From Polyangium sp. 15x6 (lineage in GTDB: Bacteria; Myxococcota_A; Polyangia; Polyangiales; Polyangiaceae), in NCBI RefSeq assembly GCF_029960785.1, contig NZ_JASBQE010000089.1, positions 1 to 52,031 on the forward strand: 52,031 nt of DNA, in the 5' to 3' direction. Below the pieces are notes generated by a model that saw nothing but the letters and a program-made list of their open reading frames with translations, searched no databases and was not told the DNA's origin. The position numbers and the translations under genes are program-made. Each line of letters opens with the position of its first letter. The first letter of the stretch is position 1. This document shows, one piece after another, positions 25,440-33,269 of the stretch.

Positions 25440-27658
25440 GTCGTCTCCTCCGACAAACCCGACCAGCTCCGGTCGTCTTTCGGCCCACGCGCCGGGACCA
25501 CGTCCACGACGAACCCCGTGAGGTGCGCCATGCCCGAGACCCGCTCGAGCCGCTCCGGCCCATCGGCCGCGAGCAGGTTGACGTTCACGCCCCGCGTCTT
25601 TGCCGCGACGGAGAGGCCCGCCGCGTGCTGATGACCCCAGCCGTGCGGCAATGCCACGGTCCCCGGCATGAGGTCGGCGAGCAGGCGCACGGGTACGCGC
25701 ACCGTGGCCACGTCCGTCGAAACATCCGCGAAATCGCCGTCCGAAAGGCCGATTCGCTTCGCGTCCTCGGGGTGCACGTACAGGTGGTTCGTCCCTCCGT
25801 CCGGCTCGGCGAAATCTTCGAGGTTGTGGGTCCACGAATTGTGCGTCGTGACCCGCCGCCGCGTGACGAGCTTCAGCTTGCCCGCGCGGGCGATCTCCGC
25901 CTCGTAATCGAATTCGAGCTTCTTCGCGGCGGAGAGCAGCACCTCCGGCGCGAGATTCACCTTGCCGTCCTTCGTGATCACGCGCTTGCCGAGGAAATCG
26001 TCTCCGCGGTGCGGCGGGCGAAGGCGCCCGTGTATTTGCTCGGCGAGGCGCCCGAAGGTCCCGTTCCCGGTCGCGAGCAGCATCGCGGAGAGCAAGAGCT
26101 CCTGCGGAATCGAGCGGGGTTCGTCCGGATGGAACCATCCCTGCGCCGCCGTGAAGAACTCGAGGGCGCGCTGGGCGATGGTCGAGCCGAAGATGGGTTT
26201 GCCCGCGGCGCGGCAAAGATCGAGGTACATCGTGGCCTCGTCGCGCTGATCGCCGTCCTGCTTCACGACGGGCCGCGTCGCCTGGAGGTAAGGCCGGCGC
26301 TGCAGGCCCAGGAGGAGCGGGAAAATGAAGGGCAAATCGGCCCGCTCGAGCGGCGATGTCGCGGGCAGGACCCAGTGCGCGAGCGAGCCGGTCTCGTTCA
26401 CGAAGAGATCGATCGTGACGAGCAGATCGAGCTTCTCGAATGCGCGCCGCAGCCTCCCCGCGCCCGGCATCGTGATGAGCGGGTTTCCCCCGGTCACGAA
26501 GAGCGCGCGGATCTTGCCGGGCCCGTCCGTGAGGATCTCGTCGGCAAGCAGCCCGCCCGGGAATGCGTCGTTCACGGAGCGGAAATCGCCGATGCGGGAG
26601 CGATCCTCCCGGAGGAGCGTGCCCGTGCGCCGGCCGAACGCGGCGAAATCGAAGATTCCCCGGCCGACGAGCGTCCCGCCCTCGCGATCGAGGTTCCCCG
26701 AAGCGGCGTTGATGCACTCGGCGAGCCAGAATGCGAGCGAGCCATTGCGGCCCATGTTGACGCCCGTCGAGACGTAGATCGCCGCGCGCCCCGCATCCCG
26801 ATACGCGCGGACCATCGAGCGGAGCACGTCCGGCGCGATCCCCGTGACGCGCGCCGTGCGCTCGGGTGTCCATCCTTCCGCGACGGCGAGGACCTCGTCG
26901 AGCCCTTTCATGAAGCGCGCCGCGCGCTCGCGATCGATCCCGCCCACGGCTGCGAGCTCGCGCAAGAACGAGAGGAAAAACCACACGTCCGTGTCGGGCC
27001 GGATGAAGACATGCTCGCCCGCGACCTTGGCGCTCTCGGTGCGGCGCGGATCGACGACGAAGAGCTTTCCGCCGCGCGCCTCGATGTCCTTCAGCGCCCG
27101 CGCCGGGTTCGGGACCTGGAGGAAGCTCCATTTCGACACGACGGGGTTCGCCCCCACGACGATGAGGCATTTCGTCCGATCGAGATCGGGAAACGAGAGC
27201 GTGAACGGGAATCCGTACATCTCTCGTGAAACCGCGAATTTGTTGCTGCAATCTTGCGTCGCCGAGGCGTACATGCTGCGCGAGCCGAGCCCCTGCATGA
27301 AGCCCTGCGCGAAGACGGGGTGCAGCACGGAGAAACCCGCGGCCGTGCCGACGTACATGGCGATCGCGTCGGGGCCGTGTTCGTCGTGGATCCTGCGCAC
27401 ACGCGCGCCGATGTCGCCGAGGGCCGCGTCCCAGGACGCGGGCTCGAAGCGCTCGCCGCGGCGCGCGAGCGGGCTCCGCACGCGGTCGGGCGAGGCGTAC
27501 ATGCGGTGCTGCTTGAGGCCCTTGGGGCAAGCAAAGCCCTCGGTGGCGACGTGCCGCGCGTCGGGCCGGAGCGCGATGACGCGCCCGCCCTCGACGTCGG
27601 CCTCGAGGCCGCAGAGGGCCTCGCAGATGCGGCAAAAGGTGTGGTGTGTTTGGGTCAT
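25436..27658 (-). CDS. Molybdopterin oxidoreductase with N-terminal 4Fe-4S site
   Basis: A 740-residue member of the DMSO reductase/formate dehydrogenase superfamily. The N-terminal iron-sulfur motif is Cys9, Cys12, Cys16 and Cys44 (CRICEALC...CPKG). The molybdopterin-binding segments follow (GANPVVSKW, TGVNMGRNG, TGGNPLITMPG) and the C-terminal dinucleotide-binding domain (HGWGHQHAAG). There is no Tat signal, so it is cytoplasmic. A CSNKF segment near residue 150 may hold the Mo ligand, but this is not certain. No small subunit is adjacent; instead the gene is coupled to a DUF1295 membrane protein and an SDR. The ATG before TQTHHTF is chosen because it puts the iron-sulfur site at the usual distance. 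Confidence 0.85.
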   Translation of the reverse strand: MTQTHHTFCRICEALCGLEADVEGGRVIALRPDARHVATEGFACPKGLKQHRMYASPDRVRSPLARRGERFEPASWDAALGDIGARVRRIHDEHGPDAIAMYVGTAAGFSVLHPVFAQGFMQGLGSRSMYASATQDCSNKFAVSREMYGFPFTLSFPDLDRTKCLIVVGANPVVSKWSFLQVPNPARALKDIEARGGKLFVVDPRRTESAKVAGEHVFIRPDTDVWFFLSFLRELAAVGGIDRERAARFMKGLDEVLAVAEGWTPERTARVTGIAPDVLRSMVRAYRDAGRAAIYVSTGVNMGRNGSLAFWLAECINAASGNLDREGGTLVGRGIFDFAAFGRRTGTLLREDRSRIGDFRSVNDAFPGGLLADEILTDGPGKIRALFVTGGNPLITMPGAGRLRRAFEKLDLLVTIDLFVNETGSLAHWVLPATSPLERADLPFIFPLLLGLQRRPYLQATRPVVKQDGDQRDEATMYLDLCRAAGKPIFGSTIAQRALEFFTAAQGWFHPDEPRSIPQELLLSAMLLATGNGTFGRLAEQIHGRLRPPHRGDDFLGKRVITKDGKVNLAPEVLLSAAKKLEFDYEAEIARAGKLKLVTRRRVTTHNSWTHNLEDFAEPDGGTNHLYVHPEDAKRIGLSDGDFADVSTDVATVRVPVRLLADLMPGTVALPHGWGHQHAAGLSVAAKTRGVNVNLLAADGPERLERVSGMAHLTGFVVDVVPARGPKDDRSWSGLSEETT

Positions 27659-27731
27659 GAGGACACGCCGATCGAGCCGGCGCGGCCTCATATACCGATA
27701 TCGCTGGGAAGTGACCAGGGGTCAGCAGGCT

Positions 27732-28748
27732 TCAGATCTCGAAATCGGCCGGATACTCTTCGTCCCCCGGCTGGCTGCCCGCGGCGATGACGCGAGTCTC
27801 CGGGGGTTTCACGGCGACGCGCGAGCGCTTGGGGATTCCCCGCGTGAGGAAGACCGAGCCGCCGACGACGCTGCCGTGTCCCACCACGGTCTGGCCGCCG
27901 AGCACCGTCGCGTTCGCGTAGAGCGTGACCGAGTCCTCGACCGTCGGGTGGCGCTTCGTGTTGCGAATGACGCGGCCTCGCTCGTCCTTCGGGTGCGAGA
28001 TCGCGCCGAGCGTCACGCCCTGGTAGACTTTTACGTGACCGCCGATGTGGCTCGTCTCGCCGATGACGACGCCCGTCGCGTGATCGATGAAGAAGCTCTC
28101 GCCGACGGTCGCGCCCGGGTGGATGTCCGCGCCGCTCTGCGAATGGGCCCACTCGCTCATGATGCGCGGCATGAGCGGCACGCCGAGCACATAGAGCTCG
28201 TGCGCCACACGATGCACCGTGATCGCGAGCAGGCCCGGGTAGGAGAGGATCACCTCGTCGAGGCTGCCCGCCGCGGGATCTCCGTCGTACGCCGCTTGCA
28301 CGTCGAGCAGCAGCGTGTCGCGGATCTCCGGCAGGCGGCTGAGCAGCCGGCACGCGATGTGCCGGCCGTACTCGGCACAGCCCCCGACCTCTTTCTCCTC
28401 CGTGCCGTCGCGCTCCGATTCGCCGGCCCAGCAGAGGCATTTCTCGATTTGCGTCGCGATCTTTTCGCGCAGCGTCGAGACGAGCGTGACGACGTGGTAC
28501 CGAAGGTTGCCCTCCGTGAGGTCCTGACGCCCGTAATAGCCGGGGTAGAAGACCTGGAAGAGCAGCTCGATGATCTCGAAGATCTCCTCGCGGGAGGGCA
28601 GGAACTTCTTGCCGATGTAGTGGCCGCGCCGATCGCGCTCGTAGCTCGCGATCAGCCCGTCCACCACTGCGTCCAACGTTCGGGGCTTCGGATCGCCTTC
28701 GGCGTCCTTCGCCCCGAGCCCCAGGCTGTTTTCCAAATCGCCCATCAT
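27732..28748 (-). CDS. cysE: Serine O-acetyltransferase
   Basis: A 338-residue serine acetyltransferase, which makes O-acetylserine from serine and acetyl-CoA as the first step of cysteine synthesis. The left-handed beta-helix is clear from GADIHPGATVGESFFIDHATG and VVGHGSVVGG, with the catalytic His-Asp region in FIDH. The N-terminal helical part is longer than in Escherichia coli CysE and resembles the larger EpsC-type enzymes. It follows cysK on the same strand by about 55 bases, so the two enzymes of the pathway, which often form a complex, are made together. The C-terminus ends in Ile (DFEI), as needed for docking into CysK. Confidence 0.9.
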   Translation of the reverse strand: MMGDLENSLGLGAKDAEGDPKPRTLDAVVDGLIASYERDRRGHYIGKKFLPSREEIFEIIELLFQVFYPGYYGRQDLTEGNLRYHVVTLVSTLREKIATQIEKCLCWAGESERDGTEEKEVGGCAEYGRHIACRLLSRLPEIRDTLLLDVQAAYDGDPAAGSLDEVILSYPGLLAITVHRVAHELYVLGVPLMPRIMSEWAHSQSGADIHPGATVGESFFIDHATGVVIGETSHIGGHVKVYQGVTLGAISHPKDERGRVIRNTKRHPTVEDSVTLYANATVLGGQTVVGHGSVVGGSVFLTRGIPKRSRVAVKPPETRVIAAGSQPGDEEYPADFEI

Positions 28749-28793
28749 TCAACGCTCGGGGGCTCCGCCCGGCGAGCCGAGCTACGCCCCCGA
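28748..28793. repeat. REP-like element, copy B, between cysK and cysE
   Basis: It shares ttcaacgctcgggggct with 6673-6689. Here tcgggggc (28756-28763) and gcccccga (28786-28793) form an inverted repeat around 22 bases, a possible hairpin in the cysK-cysE message. It may set the relative expression of the two genes or be an inert dispersed repeat. Confidence 0.5.
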
Positions 28794-28803
28794 ACCCCCT
28801 CTT

Positions 28804-29787
28804 TCACGTGGCCGTCGCCTTCTCCACGGCCTCGAACATGCCCTCGAAGAGCGCGGTCGAGAGGTACCGTTCACCCGCGTCCGGCAGCACGGTCACGATC
28901 GTCTTGCCCTCGAACGCGGGATCGTTCGCGAGCCGGAGCGCCGCGACCATCGCCGCGCCGCACGAGATGCCCGCCAGGATGCCCTCCTCGCGCGCGAGCT
29001 GCCGCGCCATCGCGATCGACTCGTCGTTCGTCACGGTCTCCACGCGATCCACGAGCGAGAGATCGAGGTTTCGCGGGACGAACCCCGCGCCGAGCCCCTG
29101 GATCTTGTGCGGCGCGGGCTTCACCTCCTGGCCTGCGAGCGTCTGCGAGATGACGGGCGAGTGCACGGGCTCGACGGCGACCGTCAGGATCTTCTTGCCC
29201 TTCGTTTGCTTGATGTACCGCGACACGCCGGTGAGCGTGCCGCCGGTGCCGACGCCGCTGATGAAGACGTCGACCGCGCCGTCGGTGTCCTCCCAGATCT
29301 CGGGGCCCGTGGTCTTCTCGTGGATGGCGGGGTTCGCCGGGTTCTCGAACTGCTTCATCAGCACGTACTTGTCGGGCTGGGTCGCGGCGAGCTCCTCGGC
29401 GCGGGCGATCGCGCCCTTCATTCCGAGCGGGCCGGGCGTCAAGATGATCTGCGCGCCGAGCGCGACCAGCACCTTGCGCCGCTCCATGCTCATCGTCTCG
29501 GGCATCGTCAGCACGCAGGTGTAGCCCCGCGCCGCCGCGGCGAACGCGAGCGCGATGCCGGTGTTGCCGCTCGTGGCCTCGACGATCGACATGCCCGGCC
29601 GGAGGGCGCCGCGCTCCTCGGCGTCCCACACCATCGCCGCGCCGATGCGGCATTTGACCGAGTATGCGGGGTTTCGACCCTCGATCTTGGCCAGCACGGT
29701 CGCGCGCGCGCCTGCCGTGAGGCGGTTGATCTTGACGAGGGGCGTGTGCCCGATGCTGCGTGAGTTGTCTTCGTAGATACGCGCCAT
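28804..29787 (-). CDS. cysK: Cysteine synthase A (O-acetylserine sulfhydrylase)
   Basis: A 327-residue PLP enzyme that makes cysteine from O-acetylserine and sulfide. Lys45 in [11 protein letters not shown] binds PLP, ATSGNTG is the substrate loop, [10 protein letters not shown] the phosphate loop and GISCGAA the conserved C-terminal motif; all match canonical CysK. It is the first gene of a minus-strand run with cysE. It diverges from a lipoprotein gene across about 120 bases. Confidence 0.95.
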   Translation of the reverse strand: MARIYEDNSRSIGHTPLVKINRLTAGARATVLAKIEGRNPAYSVKCRIGAAMVWDAEERGALRPGMSIVEATSGNTGIALAFAAAARGYTCVLTMPETMSMERRKVLVALGAQIILTPGPLGMKGAIARAEELAATQPDKYVLMKQFENPANPAIHEKTTGPEIWEDTDGAVDVFISGVGTGGTLTGVSRYIKQTKGKKILTVAVEPVHSPVISQTLAGQEVKPAPHKIQGLGAGFVPRNLDLSLVDRVETVTNDESIAMARQLAREEGILAGISCGAAMVAALRLANDPAFEGKTIVTVLPDAGERYLSTALFEGMFEAVEKATAT

Positions 29788-29871
29788 GGGGCGCGGACTC
29801 TACCACGCTCGCCGCGATCATGGTGCTCCCTCGGCACGAAGCCGTGAAAGGCGCTCGCGCGCCCCCCTCGC

Positions 29872-29898
29872 TTGACGCGCGGCTGTCCCCGCCATAAC
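29872..29898 (+). promoter_or_regulatory. Possible sigma-70-type promoter before the lipoprotein gene
   Basis: TTGACG (29872-29877) is followed 15 bases later by CATAAC (29893-29898), eleven bases before the ATG of the lipoprotein gene. The spacer is short and the leader would be only a few bases, so this is weak. Confidence 0.25.
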
Positions 29899-29909
29899 CC
29901 AGAAAACCC

Positions 29910-31460
29910 ATGCACAAGATCGGCTTGCTCGTCTCGGTCGCCGCGCTCCTGCTTCCGGCGTGCGGAAAATCCTCGGATCCGGCGCCCGCGCCGTCAGGAG
30001 CGGCCGTGCCCGCGGCGGCCTCGGCGGCCGCGCACGCGCCCACGGCGAGCGCCGCCGCAGCGCCCGCCGAGACGAGCGCGTATTCGATCGTGCTCGAAGC
30101 ACCGGGCGAGATCATGATCACGGCGATGAAGGGCGGCGCGTTCCTCGCCGTATCGAGTCTCTACCTCCCCCTCGGCGAGGGGCCGCTCGTGCAGGATCCC
30201 GCGTTTATGAAGGGCCTCAAAAAGGGCGAGCCGTCGTTCGGCCTCGACGGCGCCGAATGGCCGAAGTCCGCCTGGATCCTGGCTGTCGACGAGGAAGGCA
30301 AAGGCAAGCTCTACAAATGGTTCGACTCGCTCGGCGGCCGCTGGGAGCCGCAGCCGATCCTCCGAGAGGGCGAGATCGTGCAAAGCCAAAATGTGATCGG
30401 CGAAAACGTCGTCGCCGCCATCCAAATGCCCTCGAACGATATCCGGATGGCCCTCCTCGGCGGCAAGGGCGGCGTCCTCCCGGCGCCCGCGGCCGCGAAA
30501 AAAGCTGCGCCGGCCGGCGAAGGCGCCGAGGAGGCGCCGAGCGATACGCCGCCCGAGAACGACAAGAGCTGCAAGGTGAAGATGAGCCCCGATGGGCCTT
30601 ATCTCCTCGCCGGCACGCCCACGGGCGAGGCCTTCGCGGCGGGCTACGAGTGCCAGGACGGCGGCGGCAAAGGCGCGCCGATGGTCGAGCGCTGGGAAGC
30701 GAAGAAGGTGCGCGGCACGGTGGAGCCGCTTCCCGCGCCGGCCACGGGCTCGCTCGCGTTGATCGGCGTCGTGGCCGTGTCGGCGACGGACGCCTGGGTC
30801 TACGGGAACACGGACGGGACGTCCTACCTCGCGCACTGGGACGGCAAGGCGTGGGCACTCGAAAAGGCACCCTCCGGCAAGAAAATCAACCACCTCACCA
30901 CGATCGAGGGCGGCGCGCTCCTCGGAAGCTTCGAAGATGGTTTGTACACCAAGAAGTCCGGGGGCGCGTGGGAGGCCGTGGCCCTGCCGAAGAAGCCGGA
31001 GGGCTTCGAGCCCGAGACCGCGTACGCGCGCACCGCGACCGACGTGTGGGTCGCCGGCAAGGCGGGCGGCAAAAGGTACCTGCTCCGCTCGGCGAAGGTG
31101 GACAAACCCGTGGTCATGCCCTCCGAAAAGGAGGTCCAGGCCACGCTCACCTCGAACTTCCGCTACGCCGCGACGCCGCTCTGCGCAAAACCCTACGCCC
31201 ACCTCTTCTCGATCGGGCCGAGCGCCACGCCGATTCCGAAGGAGTTCCCCGCGATCAAGAAATCCTTCGAGGGCAAGAAATTCGACGGGGCGAAGCTCGT
31301 CGTGGAGGACGACGGCCGGAGCCTCTTCGTGGGCGCGAAGGCGGCGAACATCGAGCAAGCCGAGGCGATCGTGAAGGCGTTTGCCGAGGCAAACCCCAAG
31401 ACGACGCCCCGCGTGTTCTGCCACGAGCCGCAGGTAAAGAAGGACGTCGACTGGCCCTGA
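29910..31460 (+). CDS. Lipoprotein of unknown function with beta-propeller-like repeats
   Basis: A 516-residue exported protein. The signal peptide ends in a lipobox LLPAC, with Cys18 as the lipidated residue, followed by an Ala/Pro-rich linker of about 35 residues. The folded part has repeated short segments with Trp (DAWVYGNTDG, LAHWDGKAW, DVWVAGKAGG) that resemble blades of a beta-propeller. A second low-complexity Ala/Lys/Pro segment interrupts it near residue 200. I do not recognise a family. It stands alone, with convergent neighbours downstream. Confidence 0.7.
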   Translation: MHKIGLLVSVAALLLPACGKSSDPAPAPSGAAVPAAASAAAHAPTASAAAAPAETSAYSIVLEAPGEIMITAMKGGAFLAVSSLYLPLGEGPLVQDPAFMKGLKKGEPSFGLDGAEWPKSAWILAVDEEGKGKLYKWFDSLGGRWEPQPILREGEIVQSQNVIGENVVAAIQMPSNDIRMALLGGKGGVLPAPAAAKKAAPAGEGAEEAPSDTPPENDKSCKVKMSPDGPYLLAGTPTGEAFAAGYECQDGGGKGAPMVERWEAKKVRGTVEPLPAPATGSLALIGVVAVSATDAWVYGNTDGTSYLAHWDGKAWALEKAPSGKKINHLTTIEGGALLGSFEDGLYTKKSGGAWEAVALPKKPEGFEPETAYARTATDVWVAGKAGGKRYLLRSAKVDKPVVMPSEKEVQATLTSNFRYAATPLCAKPYAHLFSIGPSATPIPKEFPAIKKSFEGKKFDGAKLVVEDDGRSLFVGAKAANIEQAEAIVKAFAEANPKTTPRVFCHEPQVKKDVDWP

Positions 31461-31485
31461 GAGGGCGGGGAGGGAATCGCGTCCG

Positions 31486-32067
31486 CTACTGGCAGAACTC
31501 CTGCGTACACACGCCCCCGATCGGCGCGCAGATCCCGCAGCTCTCGTTGCAGCAGTATTCGCCGGGGCCGCAAATGTTGTCCCTGCAGCGCACGCGCCCC
31601 GGCCCCCCGCCCGGGCCGCCGACCCTCAGGCAGCCGCAGCCGCATTCGTCGGAGAAGGGCCTGGACCCTGGCTCGCAGGGGAACCGCATGGCTGCGCACG
31701 CGGCCGGGTCTCGCGAGAGGTAGCGTCGCCGCGGGTTCGCGCAGCGAGCCGCCGTCGGTCCTCCCCGAACACACACGCCAATGCAGTCCGCGCCGCCTCG
31801 GGCCGGATCACAATCGTCCCCTGGCAGATCGATGCACCGCAGACCGGCGGGACACCGGAATCCCGCGAATCCGCCGCAACGCGGGAGCCGCGCGAAGTCC
31901 TGGATGGAAAGATCGTCCTCCGCGGCTCCGAGGTCCTCTTCTTCCGCGGCCGTGAGGGGCAGGTCTGCATCGAGATCGTCGTCCGTCGGTTCGCCGCCCA
32001 CGCAAGCGCTCCCCACGATCGCGGCGCCGAAGGCAAGCCCGAGCAGCGCGAATCCTTTGGTCCACAT
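31486..32067 (-). CDS. Cys-rich secreted lipoprotein
   Basis: A 193-residue protein with a signal peptide and a possible lipobox (VGSAC, Cys22), an acidic linker of about 35 residues, and then a domain with more than 20 cysteines. Two Cys-rich patterns are seen: CGGFAGFRCPAGLRC with DDCDPARGGADC, and CGPGEYCCNESCGIC with GGVCTQEFC. I have the impression that such modules recur in secreted proteins of myxobacteria and some plants and fungi, with unknown role. The disulfides imply folding outside the cytoplasm. A GGGAG lies eight bases before the ATG. It diverges from another small Cys-rich gene. Confidence 0.75.
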   Translation of the reverse strand: MWTKGFALLGLAFGAAIVGSACVGGEPTDDDLDADLPLTAAEEEDLGAAEDDLSIQDFARLPRCGGFAGFRCPAGLRCIDLPGDDCDPARGGADCIGVCVRGGPTAARCANPRRRYLSRDPAACAAMRFPCEPGSRPFSDECGCGCLRVGGPGGGPGRVRCRDNICGPGEYCCNESCGICAPIGGVCTQEFCQ

Positions 32068-32303
32068 ATGATTGCTCCCTTTCAGGCTCGGGGGGAGCTC
32101 GTGGAGACGAGCGAATCCCCCCCATTTCCTCTGTCGAGCACGGCGCGTACCGTTCCCTTTGCGTGCATTCGGCGCCCGCGTGATCAGGAACGGCACAGCG
32201 CAGGCGCGGCACGCTTGGCAAATCGGGCGAGGTGGGAGAGCGATTCGAGGGCGCTTCCATTGACACGGCATTTCGCCACCCAAGAAAACGATCGAGGTGA
32301 GCC

Positions 32304-32612
32304 ATGAGAAAGCGCATGGGTGGGACGATGCTGGCCTGCATGATCGGAATGATGTGCAGCTTCGCCGGGGCCTCGGCGCGCGCCGAGGAGCGGGGCGCGC
32401 CGAGGAGCGAAGCGCGCGAGGGGACCTCGGAGGCCCGAGGCACACTCGTCGCCGAGCCGACGATGTGCGCGCGGTGCATGCGCGGGTGCCTCCGCGGCGA
32501 ATATCGATGGTGGCCGTTCAATTGCGAGACGCTCTGCGCGGTCCTTCTGTGCAGGCCCGAGCACAGGGTCGGCGTCGACGACGAGGTGACGACGCGCTCG
32601 GTTCAGCCCTGA
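32304..32612 (+). CDS. Small secreted Cys-rich protein
   Basis: A 102-residue protein with a signal peptide (hydrophobic core up to ASARA, near residue 27). The mature part has six cysteines in a compact core, in the spacing CxxCxxxC followed by CxxxCxxxxC around a WWPF aromatic patch. This suggests a small disulfide-bonded domain. GAGGTGAGCC directly before ATG gives a good ribosome site. Its last 10 bases overlap the end of the opposite gene. No family is recognised. The roughly 235-base gap to the divergent Cys-rich lipoprotein gene must hold both promoters; I see no other gene there. Confidence 0.65.
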   Translation: MRKRMGGTMLACMIGMMCSFAGASARAEERGAPRSEAREGTSEARGTLVAEPTMCARCMRGCLRGEYRWWPFNCETLCAVLLCRPEHRVGVDDEVTTRSVQP

Positions 32613-33157
32613 TTCGGGCCTTTCTCCGGGGCGAGCGTCGAGCCTCGGAATTCCGCGTTGCCCTGGAAGCACGTGACCGATGCCGCCCCGTTCGGGGCTC
32701 GCGGATGGTAGCGCGACACGTCGACGGGCGCCTCGCGGACCGTGGTCCCTTCGGGCGTCGCGACGTACGCCGTGAGCGCGTGGGCCACGTCGTCGGCGAG
32801 CAAGCGGGTCGAGAGGACCTGGAAATTGGCGCTCCACGAGCCGTCCGCGGCGAGGTGGCACCATCCCTCGGCGATCGAGAGCGGGGCAATGACGTCACAC
32901 ACCGCGTCCGGCGGCGCTCGCATCTCGCACGCTCGGTCCGTGGGGGCGATCTCGATGCAGGGTTTGCCGTCGAGGAAAAGCTCGATACGTCGGGGGCTCT
33001 CGCCGCCGGGAATCGAGCCGGGTGCGTCGAAGCGGACGCCGAGGCTCGTGAAGCAGTGGGCGCCCGGCACCTCGGCGTCGCGCGCCGGCTGGGCCTGGGA
33101 GGCGAACGAGACGAGCAGAACGGCGGCGGCGGCGCATCGCGTTGCGTGTCCGTACAT
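32603..33157 (-). CDS. Exported protein of unknown function
   Basis: A 184-residue protein with a signal peptide (ATRCAAAAVLLVSFASQAQ, cut near residue 22). The mature part has seven or so cysteines and beta-rich segments (RRIELFLDGKPCIEI, TAYVATPEGTTVREAPVD). No family is recognised. The frame is open further upstream, but the ATG at 33157 is the one that gives a clean signal peptide. Its end overlaps the small Cys-rich gene by 10 bases; both are exported, so they may be related in function. Confidence 0.6.
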   Translation of the reverse strand: MYGHATRCAAAAVLLVSFASQAQPARDAEVPGAHCFTSLGVRFDAPGSIPGGESPRRIELFLDGKPCIEIAPTDRACEMRAPPDAVCDVIAPLSIAEGWCHLAADGSWSANFQVLSTRLLADDVAHALTAYVATPEGTTVREAPVDVSRYHPRAPNGAASVTCFQGNAEFRGSTLAPEKGPNQG

Positions 33158-33220
33158 GTCCCATCGGTATACCAATTTCCATGCCGGTTCCGTCCAAAGG
33201 ACCCCGCGCGCTCCTTCCGT

Positions 33221-33249
33221 TTGACAGGCAAGCGTCCCGGCGCTTTCAT
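33221..33249 (+). promoter_or_regulatory. Sigma-70-type promoter of the AAA+ gene
   Basis: A perfect TTGACA (33221-33226), a 17-base spacer and TTTCAT (33244-33249, four of six matches to TATAAT). Transcription would start near 33256, about 14 bases before the ATG. This is the best promoter match noticed in the window. Confidence 0.5.
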
Positions 33250-33269
33250 CCCGCCGCTGGAACACGAAG

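Noticed and set aside
32260-32288. Promoter for the 102-residue secreted protein (TTGACA at 32260)
   Set aside because: The -35 is perfect, but at 17 bases only agaaaa is found, which is not a credible -10; left unassigned.
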